From Polytrichum commune (Eukaryota > Streptophyta > Polytrichopsida > Polytrichales > Polytrichaceae): a stretch of 64,000 nt of DNA. A program made the position numbers and the translations under genes. The notes under the pieces were generated by a model, which made no database searches, was not told where the DNA came from, and was given only the letters and a program-made list of their open reading frames with translations. The stretch spans positions 51,696,796 to 51,760,795 of the forward strand of contig OX485807.1 in the NCBI GenBank assembly GCA_950295325.1, read 5' to 3'. Positions 9,631-22,900 of the stretch are shown here, piece after piece (within the stretch, counting starts at the first letter, position 1; each line of letters starts with the position of its first letter).

Positions 9631-11388
9631 CGGAGCGAACTTGGTACGTCGGGAGATTTTTAGCGTACCGCGGCGCATTCGCGAGAGCAAGACATTCACC
9701 ACGGTTAGCGGAGCGAGCTCACAAAGTGTTATCACGCAACATGCGAGATTGAGAATCCGTGCAAGGAGTTGAAGACTTAGTAAATCAAGATTATGGAGGA
9801 GGCCGCATAACGGAGAAATTTGGAGTATGCGGGATTTTCAAAAGACCTTAGGAAAGTGAACACCATATTCACCTAAGAAAACAATTAAGAAAATTATCTT
9901 ATATGAAAAATGATTGGAAAGGATTGAGAATGAATGTAGCAACACTTGAGCTTAAAAGGAATACTACACACCTAAAACATTATTCGTACTTGGCAAGAGG
10001 TTGAGGCAAGAGGATCTAAGCTAAGAAAACCAAATCACCTAGGTAGTGCTCATTGATGGAAAAGGTGATGATGCCTCAAGCCGAAGCTTGTCACCTTAGC
10101 ATAAGTTCACATCATTACCTTTCACGCCATTGGATTTGAGGCACCGAGATTAGTTTGCTTGAGAGGACTTGATAAGACTAATCAAATCATAAAGCAAGCA
10201 AAGGATTGGAACCAAAGGTGGCCGAGATGTGGCCTCGTCATCAAAATCCCCTACCTTAGCACTTAGGGATTTTGGCGGCCTAAGAGAATATTCTGGGGAT
10301 TTAGCCGGCCTTAGTCAAATATTTGGAATCTTCTAAGGAGTAGCAATTATGTGCTAAGCCTTAGAGATTTGGCTCGAGAGCATACACTTATAAATTACGG
10401 AATGTAAAAGGGAGTTTTAATTATGCCAAAGTATCTTCCACGCGCTAGGTTGTCTTGACTTAGCGAGGGAGTATGCTAACTTATGAAGGTATTTAGGCAA
10501 CGTGTTTGAAGACTTGAACGGAATAGAGATTATTGCATTGGAATCTAAAGGAATGAATAAGTATCCTATATAAGATTATAAATCGATAGGATATAAATTC
10601 AAAACGTGAAAGATATTGTGGGTAGAAGAATTTAGATGGTTTCAAATTACGAGAGTTATAAACTTGAAATATGTTTTAGATGAATTCAACCATGAAAGAT
10701 ATGGTATGAGGATGTTTCTCTCGAGGAAACACTTAACCTTGACATTACACGTTTGAGAAACATTAACTTAAGGTCTAAGGTACCTATCCATTTAAGAGAT
10801 TATTTAAAAGGAACTACATACTGAGAGATATTGTAGAAGTGTTCTCGTTAAGGGCACTTTCGGGGAACATAAACTTGACAACTTGGACACTTTATCCCTA
10901 GGGATTTATAAAAGGGTCTTGAACACAATATTCTTGATTAAGAAAAGCATTGTGTTACTAAATCTATTTAAAGGTTTAGGAACACCAAACCTTGACATTA
11001 GATTCAGGGAAACATAAGTCTTAGACCAACTACTCTTAGAGAGTTTATAAGGATATTGGAACTGCATGTTACGGAATTGAGATACAGAAGAATGCAAACA
11101 CCTTCACGAGACTTAGAGAAGAGAAGATCTAATTTTGGTGGGAGTAACTTCCATGTAAACCGGTTCAGCAGCGGGTTACACCGTCTAAGGCTGGAAGGTT
11201 GAAGGTGGCCCTCCACACACTTGTCAATCCATGACACTCCCACGTTTGCATTCTAAAATGAAGAGACATGTTACATTCAAGAAGATTAAGAATTCTAATC
11301 ACGTTAAAATTGGTACTCGTTTTAAGCTCACAAACCCTAACCACAAACCATGAATAAGGACTTCCACCTTTGGAACTCACGCACAAAG
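9631..11388. other. No gene recognised; possible continuation of LTR or flank
   Basis: AT-rich, no credible coding frame on either strand. Short phrases recur, such as AACCTTGACATTA (near 10735 and 10990) and a TTAAGAGATTATTTAAAAGG-like line (10790) against CTATTTAAAGGTTTAGGAAC (10965). I could not find a border. Confidence 0.4.
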
Positions 11389-12995
11389 TCAATGGAAACG
11401 CCAAAACATTCTCACATCGTGCCTTTCAATAAAGACATGTTAGTTTCATGTGTACTTTTGGACGACATGTCCACACTAGGTAGCCATGACACATCTACAC
11501 CAATTTGTGCAATAATCGGTAGTTGCATTGATTTCAAACATAATACTTCTCACTACTTAGCAATGAAACTTCATGGTGTGAGAAAAAAGTTCACACCAAA
11601 CGGACATCTTTGACCTTTTGAAAATAACTCAATGATCCACAACATGTTTGGAAACTATCAATGCTTCCCCCGCCAATTTTGAGGATGCGTACTTACAATA
11701 ACTATATCTCACTCAAACAAACACTTTTTATTCCTTTTTATCATACCGACAACTAACACTTTAAAGCTAAGTTTCCAAGAACTTGGTCAATGACATGATT
11801 TCTATCACGATGGCCGATAACTACAACCTTACACAAAACCGCCCTATTAAGAAAAGTACAAATCACAATCTCCATGAAGACTCCACTGTAAGCTCAGTCA
11901 CTTTGGAGAGTCACCTCTTCTTTGTGCTTAGAAACTATAGCTTTCACAAAGTACATTTACAACACATCTTCATATGGTCATACGTGACATCGATGATCAA
12001 TATATGAAGCATGTGTTTGTCTTTGAGGGCACCCGTGTCATGTATTTGGAACTTGTCCTAATTTACGTTAAGATGTTCAAATGATACAAAGTGGTTGAAA
12101 CCCACTACTTATCACTGAGCCCATGGTATACACAAAAGGCATGAATAACACTCAACTGGACAACTGCAAAATTCCGTAAGAAGCACTTCACGAACTTAAA
12201 AATGGATGCATGTATATGACTAGTTTGGACTCACATTCTCTCAGCATGTTCCACCCCATGCACACGAATAAGAATCATTTTAACATGATCCCTAGTGGTT
12301 CGAGCTTGCCACCTCACCATTTATGTCCAATGTTCTCATAACGGTGGGACGATGGCATCACCATCACCACTTTGTCTGCTATATAAAAGATATAGGTTAA
12401 TGTAATGATTTTATTTTGCAAATATCATGATACTTGACTTCTTGTAAAACAATATGCCAAACAAAATCAAGATATTTAATTGAGGTTGAACTGGTTGATA
12501 TTGCATCCTTGAACAAGGGCTTAACTTAGTACACCTTCACCGTGCATCCAAGGTGGAAAGAGCATAAAGCCACAAGAACACGCCAAAATCCTTATGTTGT
12601 TCCTCCCAATAAAGACGTAGATTCATATGTACTCTTGGATGACATGTGTACACTAAAACTGACCGATACACAACTACGTCGTTTAGTGCGGGACCATGAT
12701 ATAATGAGAAAACACTACTTTTAAATATCAACGAATCTTCGCGGGGTGAGAAATATACAATATTAAGAGGTTTTATTTTGGTATTGGAAATGTTAGAACC
12801 CACACTATATGTGGACACCAATATTTCTCTCCCCCCCCCCCTTCAATAATGGTATGGAGGGGTGCACTCAAACAATATATGAATATTACCCAAATTACCC
12901 TCATTTTCTAAAATACCAACAAATTGGTCAATGATATTTTAATTGTCACGGCCTATAAGTACACCCTTGTGCAAAACCGTCTCCTAAGAAAAAAA
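11389..12995 (+). repeat. Two diverged direct copies, about 480 bp each, 1.15-1.2 kb apart
   Basis: Copy 1 (about 11389-11870) and copy 2 (about 12570-12995) share an ordered set of phrases: ACGCCAAAA, CAATAAAGACRT, ATRTGTACTYTTGGAYGACATGT, then TTGGTCAATGA, then CAAAACCG and TAAGAAAA. Many substitutions and some indels separate them. No protein-like frame is conserved between copies. The sequence between and after them shows nothing else. Confidence 0.6.
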
Positions 12996-13925
12996 AATTG
13001 TTATCCCCATGCCATTCATCATAACATTATTCAAATCCATAGCATTGTTATGTGGGATTGACAAAATTCAACGAAATATTCCCTATCATCACTATGAACA
13101 TGAGGAATATTCCACTGAATATTGCTAGTCCCATGTGACATTGTCATGGATCTGAAGAATGTTATGGGTGCATTAGTGGCGTTATAGGATTGAAAAAAAG
13201 AGGATCTCCCCCTCCCCCCTTCCCTTAAAAAAAAGGGCAAAACCCTCTCCTTCCCCCGTCCTCAATCTAGGTTGTCAATCTTCATCATCGAATGGTCTAG
13301 AGAAGAGGGTGTCAAAAAGTTTGTGTTTAGTATCCCCACTCAAGCCTCCTAACTCTCAAGAATGTCTAGTTTATAAAGACATTATCATAAATAGACTCCA
13401 CCCGCATGACAATGAAAATTTTGGTAAGGTACATTTATTAAGGACGTTTTGAGCATTTCAACATGTCCGTGGGATTGACCCAAGATTGACAATAAAGCAA
13501 GACTTGCATGAACACATTAACAAATCCCAGACCCACATAGTGACGTGTTTGGGTGGCTTGTCGGTGCCTATTCTAGCCATTCTATTCACAGGGGGGGGGG
13601 GTCGGTTATGGGCAAAAACGGGGTATGGGCAAAAAGAGGATACCCGGGATGCAAGGGGACAATTCAACAATTGAACCAAGTGGGATCGTGGAGGTGACCA
13701 TGTGGCTTTGTGCACCGCTATTACTCGGACTTTGATCTAGCTTGGGTCTAGTACTCATGTATGTTGGGTTGAGGCTAGGCAATGAAGGGTTCCTCATATA
13801 CAAGGCCATCATACACGGGGACCTAGGGATCGGATCAAGGAAGCTAGTGGTTTCGACTTTGAAAATTAATCCAATATTCAATTGAGGATAACTTTTTTTC
13901 TATATGCCTATGTTTAGCACTAAGG

Positions 13926-13975
<50 letters not shown>

Positions 13976-16288
13976 CAATGTAGCCATGTGTGTGTGTGTG
14001 TGCAATAGCTTAAACTGTTGGTTTAAGCACCCTCTAACTTAATATGAAACAGTGACCTTGTTATGGTGTATTATGACGTGCATAAATAAATCATGGAAAA
14101 TTGCCGTCCCTCTAATATTTCCCCATTTTGAGCAGATCGTGATGCACATCTTCGAATCTCTTCACACACTCTAAAATCGAGCCTACTTAGAATGGACGAG
14201 ATTCCTTGTATCTATTCAAAAACATCCCTCCATTAATGCCGGGCACACATGACAACTTAGTGCAACCGATGAATGTTACATCATCTTAGCACTTTCTCAA
14301 CAATGAAATTGGTACTAACCCTTAACTTCTTGAGAAGCATGGTTTGGGCTTTTGAATGATTCTTATGGCAAATTCATCCAAAAGGAAGGTGCTAGGAAGG
14401 TCACAACATGTATCATTGTGTTTCTCATGATTTTTTTCTTGTCAATGGTGATGATCATGTTTCAATATGAAAAGTTGATTGTTCACAACAAAAGTTTTGA
14501 AGTCAAGAATGAATTAATTATTATAATTGATGATACATTCCCATATATAGACAACTAACATTGTTTTGAATGAAAATTGACAATTTTCTATGGCCTCTTT
14601 CTCTTATCTCGAAGTGTATATCTATTCTTAATGTAATCTTGAAGGTTTGGACTATACTTTTATTTTTGCATATATTTATCACATTTTCTTGAAGCTTAAT
14701 GATTCCAAATTGATTATAAACAAAGCATGAGAATAACCAAATATTGTTACCATATTTATGTGATCTTAAACCATAAGCAACAACTTTTCTATTAGGTACA
14801 ATAAAAAATGAGGTCTAGAGAGCTTACTTTTTAGACTATCTAATGAAACCATGACACTCTCCAAGAAGTTAAGGGTTAAAGTCAACGAAGCCAAGAAGGC
14901 TTAGGGGACTAGAAGTACATCAAGATATTGTCAAAAGGGATAATTACCTGGATTAATTGAGCACAACAAATTGACATTTAAGTATGTTAGGATAAACCAC
15001 TTGTCCAAAATAATAAGGGATGTGCACTTGTGGAGACAAAAACATCAAACAATAACATCGAAAACAATAACATGACAACCACAACTTCCAATGTTTGTAT
15101 GCCATGTTTTGCCAACCATGAAAATTGTGTAGTTTTGTGATCTAGTGTACATCGTATCAGCAGTTGGAATTGTCTTAAATTCATATGTATATCCAACTAA
15201 GCTTAAATCTTAGTTGATGGCTTTTGTTAGCTAGATGTTAAAATCAAATTGATGATCCAATTGAAGAAAGACAGCGAGAATGCCTAACATTGCATTTTGA
15301 GCATGTTTCTTATGCAGTCAGAGACATGACAATACATCACAATGTGTGCCTCATTTTCAAGTATATTATAAGAGCAAAAGTGACACAATTTGTTAGTTGT
15401 TAGTGGGGGTTGGGATAGTCAACCACCTACTAGTTTCAAATGGCGAGTCTATGATTTGAGGTGTGGTAAGTAGCACCAACTTTGCATTCGTGTGGTGTAG
15501 TATGAAGGGTTTCTTCAAGTAAGGTAACTAGCCGTAATTTGGTCATGGTCATGCATTTTAGTTCGTCACTATATTTGAGTTGTGGGTGCTTAGGTGCAAA
15601 CTTGAGAACGGACACCATAAATACTTGTGTTCAAAGGATATTGGACAACATGCTCAAAATTGTTAACACAATCGAGGGGTAGGGGTGGGGGAGAGTCTTG
15701 TGTGATCTTCTTATGGTTCACTATCAACGAACTTTGATGATTCATGGCGATTTGAGATTATCATTAAAACGTCATGGGATTGATCTTGGCTCCTTCAAAT
15801 GCATTTGTTGATGCACGGAAATTTCAACCTCAAATTTGAGTAGTACAAGATAGCAAACAAGGCTAATCAACCAAATAAGGCCCATCTAGGATTGAGGCAT
15901 CCATAGGTACCCTGGTCCATTTAATCACTCACTAGGGTCACGTGCCGACATGGATGAGATTTGTATTTTGTAGGTGAACATAGTTAAGGTTTATGTGGCG
16001 GCGGCTTGTCATTAATTGCCAAAACAAGAGTTTTGACAATTATCGTAGCCAAGTATTAGCATTGACATGAGCGATTATGGGTTAATCTATAGAACGACTA
16101 TGTGTTGTACCCTAGACTTTACCGCTTCAAAATTTGTAGCAATTTCCATATTCATGAATTTAAAAAAAAAAGATTGCATTCCCCTTGCAAGAATATGTCT
16201 CTTTGTGCAAGAAAAATAATTTCCCACTATTACTCCTCCCAAACAAATGCAAACTCACTTATTTTATCGGTTATAAATGCATCAACCT
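12996..16288. other. No gene recognised
   Basis: AT-rich intergenic DNA with only short, unconserved reading frames on both strands. It contains a G tract (near 13591), the dinucleotide repeats at 13928-14002 and scattered A tracts. Confidence 0.5.
13928..14002. repeat. (TA)n and (GT)n microsatellites
   Basis: An uninterrupted TA/AT run from 13928 to 13972, then after about 15 bp a short GT run (13986-14002). Confidence 0.95.
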
Positions 16289-16655
16289 TAAGGTAGATGT
16301 CCTTGATTCGGTCACTTACCTTGATCGATCACCTATATTTTAGTGGTACATGGTTAAACGAGGCTCCAAAAACGGATACCAAACAAACTTGGTTAAAAGA
16401 GATTAGATTGCGTGCCCAAAGTATGATACCCATCCTAGACTAGTTAACATACCTGGAAAGATCTATACAAGCATTCAATGAGCTCGAAAAACTTCACTTT
16501 CATAATGAATAAGAGAAAAATGTGAGCTCCGGCCAATATGAGGATAGTGGGTATGGCCTCAATTTGGATTTGCCAACCATCTTGTACTAATTGCATATGT
16601 CACATCCTATGTAGTGAGAAAAAGTAACAATTTAAGACCCATCTACCTTACTTTA
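16289..16655 (+). repeat. Dispersed repeat family, copy a
   Basis: Starts AGGTAGATGTCCTTGATT and carries the family phrases GGTCACTTACC, CACCTATATTTTAGTGGT, GGCTCCAAAAACGGATACCAA, AAAAGAGATTAGATTGCGTG. It continues with CATTCAATGAGC and TATGGCCTCAATTTGGATTTG, and ends in ACCCATCTACCTTA. It is the longest copy. The second half is shared with the copy at 19505-19850. Confidence 0.65.
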
Positions 16656-16829
16656 AAATAGAATCAACTGAACCTGCATGACTATTACATAGCCGGATAT
16701 GCTAGTTAAGTATAATATAAAAACATCCATTCTATTTGTGAAAGAGTTCGGAATGAGGGTAGCCCACTTGGCATGGTGGGTGTACATTCCTAGCTGGCAA
16801 TGGAGACTAATACCCGCCGGGTATCAAGT

Positions 16830-17170
16830 GAAGGACCCCCTGTCCAAGCCGGGTGTCTCCAGCCTGGCAGATCAACCCAACGGCTCAGATGTCCCCCTCC
16901 CACCACGCGAGGGCCACCCTCCAGAATCCAACGACGCAGACTACCCCTGCTTACCCACCCAATCCCCACCCTACAAACCTCGACGTCTCAGATCCTTCTT
17001 CTCGCCACCCAATCACCACCCTCCAGAAATCCAACGGCCTCGATCTCCCCTCAATCTACGCAATCTCCACGCTCGGGGGATCCAACGGCCCAGATGACCT
17101 TTCCCTCCCCCTTTCCTCGGCCCCCGACAGGGCCTGAGCCTCGCAGCCACTAAGTTACGTTTTCTTCGTC
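16830..17170 (+). promoter_or_regulatory. C-rich proximal promoter of the U-box gene with a four-fold repeated motif
   Basis: A C-rich, CpG-containing stretch that stands out from the AT-rich flank. The core CCAACGGC(C/T)CAGAT, or a one- to three-base variant, occurs near 16875, 16927, 17030 and 17081, often after CACCCTCCAGAA. Overlapping reading frames here are proline-rich products of the composition. No clear TATA box is seen. Its position upstream of the long 5' intron suggests the promoter of the gene coding from 19992. Confidence 0.4.
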
Positions 17171-17689
17171 GATGGCATGGCACTGCCTCCGAAAGCTCGC
17201 AGTTCTGGGGTACACAAATCTCCATTTTCAAGGCTTTTTCAAGTTTTTTTTTCAAACTTTTTTTTTCGAGTGTTCAAGTTTTCTCGTGTCATCATCATCT
17301 CTCTCACAGTGCCCTTTCTCTCTGTCTAACTTAAAGTTTCTCTCAATCTGGCGGTTGCGTGGTGCAGGCCGGTAACTTAGCTTCGTTTCCATCCCACACG
17401 GACAGACACATACACTCATTTTGTTTCCTGTCCGTTGCAGGAGCCTTGTGATCCAACCTCTTAAGGTTCCCAAGAAGGTTGGTTTCAAACCTAGCCATAG
17501 TGGTGTGGGGTGGGGTAAAGTTTTGAGCGTTTGAGTGTATGGGTGGTGGTGGAGAGAGGTTAAGTTTGAGTTTTGAGGTTAAGGTTAAGGGTAAGCTGCT
17601 ACTAGTGGGTTTAGAAGGAGTGATGAATGGCTTCTTGCTGAGGGCGGGTTATGTGTTTGGTTTGCATATGGTGAAATGACGAAGGAGAA

Positions 17690-18620
17690 GGAATTAGAGT
17701 ACTTTTGGTGTGGAACTGGGAGAAAGAGGAATGGTGTTTCAGCTCCGAAAATGCAAGGTAGATTTGGCTTGTGATCCAAGGTTTTGGGGGTCGAAACCTA
17801 GTTAGTGGTGCTGTTTGGGTCGGGGTGAGAGTCACGGAGTTTGGGAGAGTTTGAGTGAATGGCCATTCTTTTTGGGTCAGCAGGTCAGGGCGGTGGTAGT
17901 GGGAATGCAACTAGTGGTGGTTTTAGTGGGAGTCGTTTGATGCAGTGATGGGCTTCTTGATGGTTGGTTGGGTTGTGTTGTGTTTGTTTTGAGGGAAGTA
18001 CTAGAGTACTTGCTCTGGACTAGTTTTGTGTTTGTTCCCTGCGATTGAGCCTGGAAATAGGAATGGTGTTTGAGCTCCGAGAATGTTATGTAGAATTAAA
18101 CATGGGCCGAGGAGGATGGGGAAAGTAGGTTCTGCATTTAGGCCATCCTCCCCCTTTTTGTGCTTGGAAACCTGTTTGTCTTGACTTTCTTGGCCTCTTT
18201 AAGAAATTGGAGCAGTGGTGAGTGTCTATAAGCTACTATGTAGTGATTTAGTTAGTGGGGAAGCTCAGATGGGGAGCGTCATGGTTTAGTGGGGTTTTGA
18301 TTTTTAATTTTTTATGTTCGTTTAGGGGAGCAGGGGAAATGCTTGACTAGGAGAGATTGAACTGTCGGCTGGGACCGGGCACTGGGTAACTTAGTTGGTG
18401 CTTGCAATGCTGCCGAGAATTGGGGTTTGTTGTGTTTTGTATGCGGTGAAAAGAAAATGAAAGAAAAGAAGAGTAAGAGCTGGTCTTTGCTTCGAGAATG
18501 CTAGGTAGATCTAAACATGCTCAGAAGAGGCTGGAGAAAGTAGGTTCTGCATTTTGGCCCCCTCCCCCTTTTTCCTCCAAACCCGTGTATCTTGACTTTC
18601 TTGACCTCTTAAGAAATCGA
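17690..18620 (+). repeat. Diverged tandem copies inside the first intron
   Basis: Three related stretches centre near 17735, 18070 and 18490. Shared phrases are CTCCGAGAATG or TTCGAGAATG, (T)AGGTAGAT, GGAAAGTAGGTTCTGCATTT, CTCCCCCTTTTT, and TCTTGACTTTCTTG(A/G)CCTCTT. The second and third copies are the most similar. No coding content. Confidence 0.6.
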
Positions 18621-19504
18621 AGCTGTACTGGTTGACCGTGGGAACTTTTAAAATCTTCAGTCAGTGTTTTTGTTCTAAGTGTGCAATGTGTTCAATGTGT
18701 TCTTGACAGAAAATACTCCTCAAAGTTGAATCTTTGAAAACTCTTTATATAACTTTTCTCTTACAGGCAAGACAAGGTAGTTGTGGGGAAATATTAACCC
18801 TCTTTTCTACTTTCCTGCCTATGTTGCTTTGCAGGGAGGTACCTTACTTGTTGTCACCATATTTCCCATGAGGAGGTTGCATTTTAGTATTCAAAACCCT
18901 GGGGATTGAGCTCACAGGAGAAAAAGATTATAGGTTAGCTCTCCCTACGAGTTGTGTTTCTTCAGAGGATATTGATGCCTGGGGCTTTATATGGTGTACA
19001 CTTTGGCGAAGTCAGCAATGCCCAAGTGGAGGTTTTTGTATGTGCTAAACACTCGGGCGTGCAAGGAAATATATTCTGGAAGCAAGACAATGTAAAGGGG
19101 CAGGTGTGGCCACATCAAGTTTGGGGATGTGTTTCGTGTGATAGTGGAAGGGCACCTTAAGGGGGAGTCAAGATGTCTGCAAGATGGTACTCTTTCCTCT
19201 TTCCTTTATACTATGATTTAAAAAAAATACTTCAAACATTTAAAACCAATTATTTAGCAATGCAATGCCCTGTTCTGCTAATTCCTTTATGGCACCAGGT
19301 ATTGAGTTAGCAGTTATATACACTTATATCTCTTCTTGAAAGGGATAAAAATGTGATCAATAATGATCTAAGTGAAGACACCTTTGCTTCTGGGGAAGTG
19401 TGTAGGGTGGTTGGGTGAAGTTTATGTTAAAATCATAGCTGGATGTTTTTTTCAAGATGGAGAAATAGAAAGACAACGTAGAGAATCCTTATTCAGTTAC
19501 TTTT

Positions 19505-19850
19505 CTTATTAGGACACATATTTGAGTGATATGTGATTTAGTGTGGCTGCAAGAACAGTTACCAGAAAGACATGTGTTCAAAAGAAATTTGATTGCTTGC
19601 TCAACATATGATGACCATTCTAGGCTCACTAGTCAATATAATGGGGCGGATCTATGTGACCATTCAATGAGCACGAGAATCTTCACTTTGGTATCAAATA
19701 AGATATTCATGTGAGCTTCACAAATTATGAAGTTGGCTATGGCCTCAATTTGGATTTGCTAACAATCTTGTACTAATCATGTGTTTCATATTCGTAAAGT
19801 GGGCTAGTTGGAAAAAGTAACCATTTAATACCCATCTACCTTATAGGTAG
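19505..19850 (+). repeat. Dispersed repeat family, copy b
   Basis: Shares with copy a (16289-16655) the order ATGTGTTCAAAAGAAATTTGATTG, GACCATTCTAGGCTCACTAG, CATTCAATGAGCACGA, TATGGCCTCAATTTGGATTTG and ACCCATCTACCTTA. It lies in the first intron of the U-box gene. Confidence 0.6.
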
Positions 19851-19991
19851 ATAGAGATGGTTCTTGGGATCCCAGATGTTGGGGTTTGATGTACGAATTT
19901 GATGTTTGTGTGAAGATTTTTGGCTTAGGATGTGTGACAAGTGTTTAAAGTTTGTTGGCAATGTGTGCTTTTTGACAGGTCAGAGCCGCCA

Positions 19992-22900
19992 ATGGCGGAG
20001 GCTGCGACACAATTCCTTGTGGATAGGATTATTGAGGCAATGCGGGGAGCAAACAAGGTTGTAGTGGAGCATGACAACTTTCAGGATCTAGCGGAGCTTT
20101 TGGAGAACATTAAGGATATATTTCTTCAACTTGAGGATGGTGGTGATGCATTTTTATTGGAGGCACCGATGCAGGCACTGAAAGATGATCTTGAGGAGGC
20201 ACAGAAGCTTATCACTATCTGTACAAACAAGAGCCGGATTTACCTGCTCCTCCATTGCCGGTCGATTTCAAAGCGGTTGGAAGAGATCACGCATAGCATG
20301 GGTAGGACTATGTCAGCAATCCCTTTGTCATCGTTAGGGGGTGACACAGAAACCAAGTTAGAGGTTGACAATTTAGCCCAAGATTTGAAAGATGCACAGT
20401 TTCCCTGCAAGGATAATGAGGCTCGGTTATGCCAAACTCTTGAGCCTGAGAATGATGGAATACGCAGCGATGTGGGTGTGCAACAAGGAATTTTGATGGA
20501 CATTGCACGGACAGTTGGGATCGAGGATCTTTCTAGAAACCCTACTGAATTCAAAAATGAGCTAGACCGTTTGAGAAGGGATGTGGATGAATCGAACGAC
20601 CCGAATGATGTCAGGTTGTCGGGTGTCATTGTGAGCATGTTTGATAAATGGCTACAATCCAATGAGCAGCCAAGCCAATCTGAGGATTCACAATATGTTC
20701 ACCCATCTCACAAGCGCCTTGAGCCTCTTTATGAGGCGTTTGTGTGTCCGTTGACAAAGCAAGTGATGCAGGATCCAGTCACCCTTGAGAATGGACAAAC
20801 GTACGAACGCGTGGCAATTGAGCGTTGGTTTCAAGAGTGTAAAGACAACGGGCGCCCGACACTGTGTCCAATGACTGGGCAGGAGGTGGACACAACTGTA
20901 AAACCTAGCCTTGCTCTTCGAAACACGATCGAGGAATGGACAGGACGAAATGAACAGGCTCGCATCGACATTGTACGGCAAATATTTTCAGCAAGCAGCA
21001 CTGAAGATGACATCGTGTTTGGTCTCAATGATTTACAAATTTTGTGTAGGAAAAATAAAACAAACAAATACAGAATTCGAAATGAAGGCTTGATACCATT
21101 GATTGTAGACCTATTGAAAAATGGGGAGGAGGCACGATGTCTGGCCCTCAGCACCCTTCGAATCCTCGCTGAGGATGACCTGGATAATAAGGTGATACAT
21201 TCTGTGCAACTCCGTTGTTGTCTAAAAAAGTAGTGTAGTGCAGATCGGCTTTCACCACGTCATGTATATATGATAAGAGACTTGCTCTGAGTGTTCAGTT
21301 TCTGTGTATTCTGTGTTATTAGAGGTACTTGTCTGAAAATTGAATCCTACTTGTTGTTCACATGTTAGTGCAGGTTACCTTAGCCCATATCCTTGAGTTT
21401 TTTTGCAAGGCAGACATCATATATAGTGTCAAGCTAAAGGTTATATGAACAAATGTTGTTTGCGGAGCTAGTAGGTTTACCTTATAAAACCTGGAATAAA
21501 GAGTTTGGGCTCCATATTTGCTAAGTGGATATTGATGACGATTGCTCACACCTAACCTCTGATACAATTGAAGGAATGGAATGGTTTTTTAGCTTTGGCT
21601 GCAAAATTCTTGTGCCAATTTGCTAAGTACTAACAGCTAGACTAACTGTGGTTGACTTAACTGTGATCTCAATATATTCTGATGGTGTATGCTTTGGTTT
21701 CAGGAAGCAATTGGTGCAACAAATCTTGCACGTGTTGTGAAGTGCTTGTCACGAGAATTATCAAGAGAGCGGGAGGAGGCTGTGCACCTGCTGTATGAAC
21801 TTTCAAAGTCTGCTTCACTTTGTGAGAAGATTGGAGCCACCAATGGAGCAATTTTGATTCTTGTTGGTATGCTAAGCAGCAATAATGAGAATGAGGCAGC
21901 AGTCAAGCATGCTGAGCAGGCCCTGTTCAATTTGGAGCATTGTGACAGTAATGTAAAGCAGATGGCAGAGAATGGTCGTCTTCAGCCTCTTCTTCAACGT
22001 CTTGTTAAGGGTATTTCTCAGAGAACCATCATGTAGTCATCCATTACAGCCACTATACATGCAATCATGAATTTTAAATTTTGTCATACACTGCCTTTAG
22101 AGCATGCAGTGATTGTGGTTATCAGTGGAACTTATCCCAATTTATTGATAATCATAAGTTGAAATTACAATCTATTACACAAGTATATGTTCCTTCATTG
22201 ACTGCCATCTTGAAGGAGTGGTCAGACACACTCCTGTTCACACTGATAGTAGTGCTTCTATCTATCAATAAATTGTAGGCATTTGAGAGACTTTATACAT
22301 ACTTTATGCATTTAAAGTGGTGTATGCTTGTGTTCAGGGTCGGACGAAAGTCGGATTGAAATGGCGGAAAACCTCTCACTAGTGCCATTGACTTCTGAAG
22401 ACAAGAGGCGGGCTGCACAGACAGCAGCTAGTGCACTTGTTGAAATGCTGGGGAGCAGTAACTCTGTTGCGCGGGCAGCAGCTTTGAAAGCTCTCCGCAG
22501 TTTGTCAACACTTGACACCAATGGAAACTTGCTGATTGAAGCTGGTGTGTTGTCTCCGCTCATGAGGGATCTGTTTGTTGTTGGCGCCAACCAGGTCCCT
22601 ACTAAGTTGAAGGAAATTTCTGCTAGTGTTCTGGCCAACGTGGTCAGTTCTGGAGGAACTTGGGAAACCACTCCTATAGACAAGGATGGGAATACTCTGG
22701 CTTCTGAACCCGTTGTGCATAACTTCTTGCACTTGATCAGTAATACTGGTCCAGCAATCGAGGCCAAGCTTCTGCAGGTTACTTATCACTGCATATCACA
22801 TCTTGTCTTTTCATTATCCTGCTGATATTGCAATCAATTGCTCTCTACTCCTTGCGTGATTGGTGGTAGCATACTTTGAGGAATGCTAGCTATAAGGTGA

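Larger units (their letters stand above)
17160..19978 (+). other. 5' UTR exon and long first intron of the U-box gene (inferred)
   Basis: The coding exon is preceded by a clear acceptor (TTTTTGACAG, ending 19978) and 13 bases of UTR, so at least one non-coding exon lies upstream. A plausible donor is GCCG|GTAACT at 17372, after the C-rich promoter and a CT-rich leader; that would make an intron of about 2.6 kb. The intron holds diverged tandem copies (17690-18620) and a dispersed repeat (19505-19850). No other gene is seen. Confidence 0.4.

Noticed and set aside
9961..9969. AATACTACA as the right end of the + strand LTR
   Set aside because: Without the other LTR or a target duplication this choice cannot be supported over other CA positions.
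16699..17255. Overlapping proline-rich frames on both strands
   Set aside because: They result from C-rich promoter-like composition; no conserved domain and mutually overlapping.
18954..19160. 68-codon frame in the U-box leader intron
   Set aside because: No homology and no exon signals; it is probably intronic.
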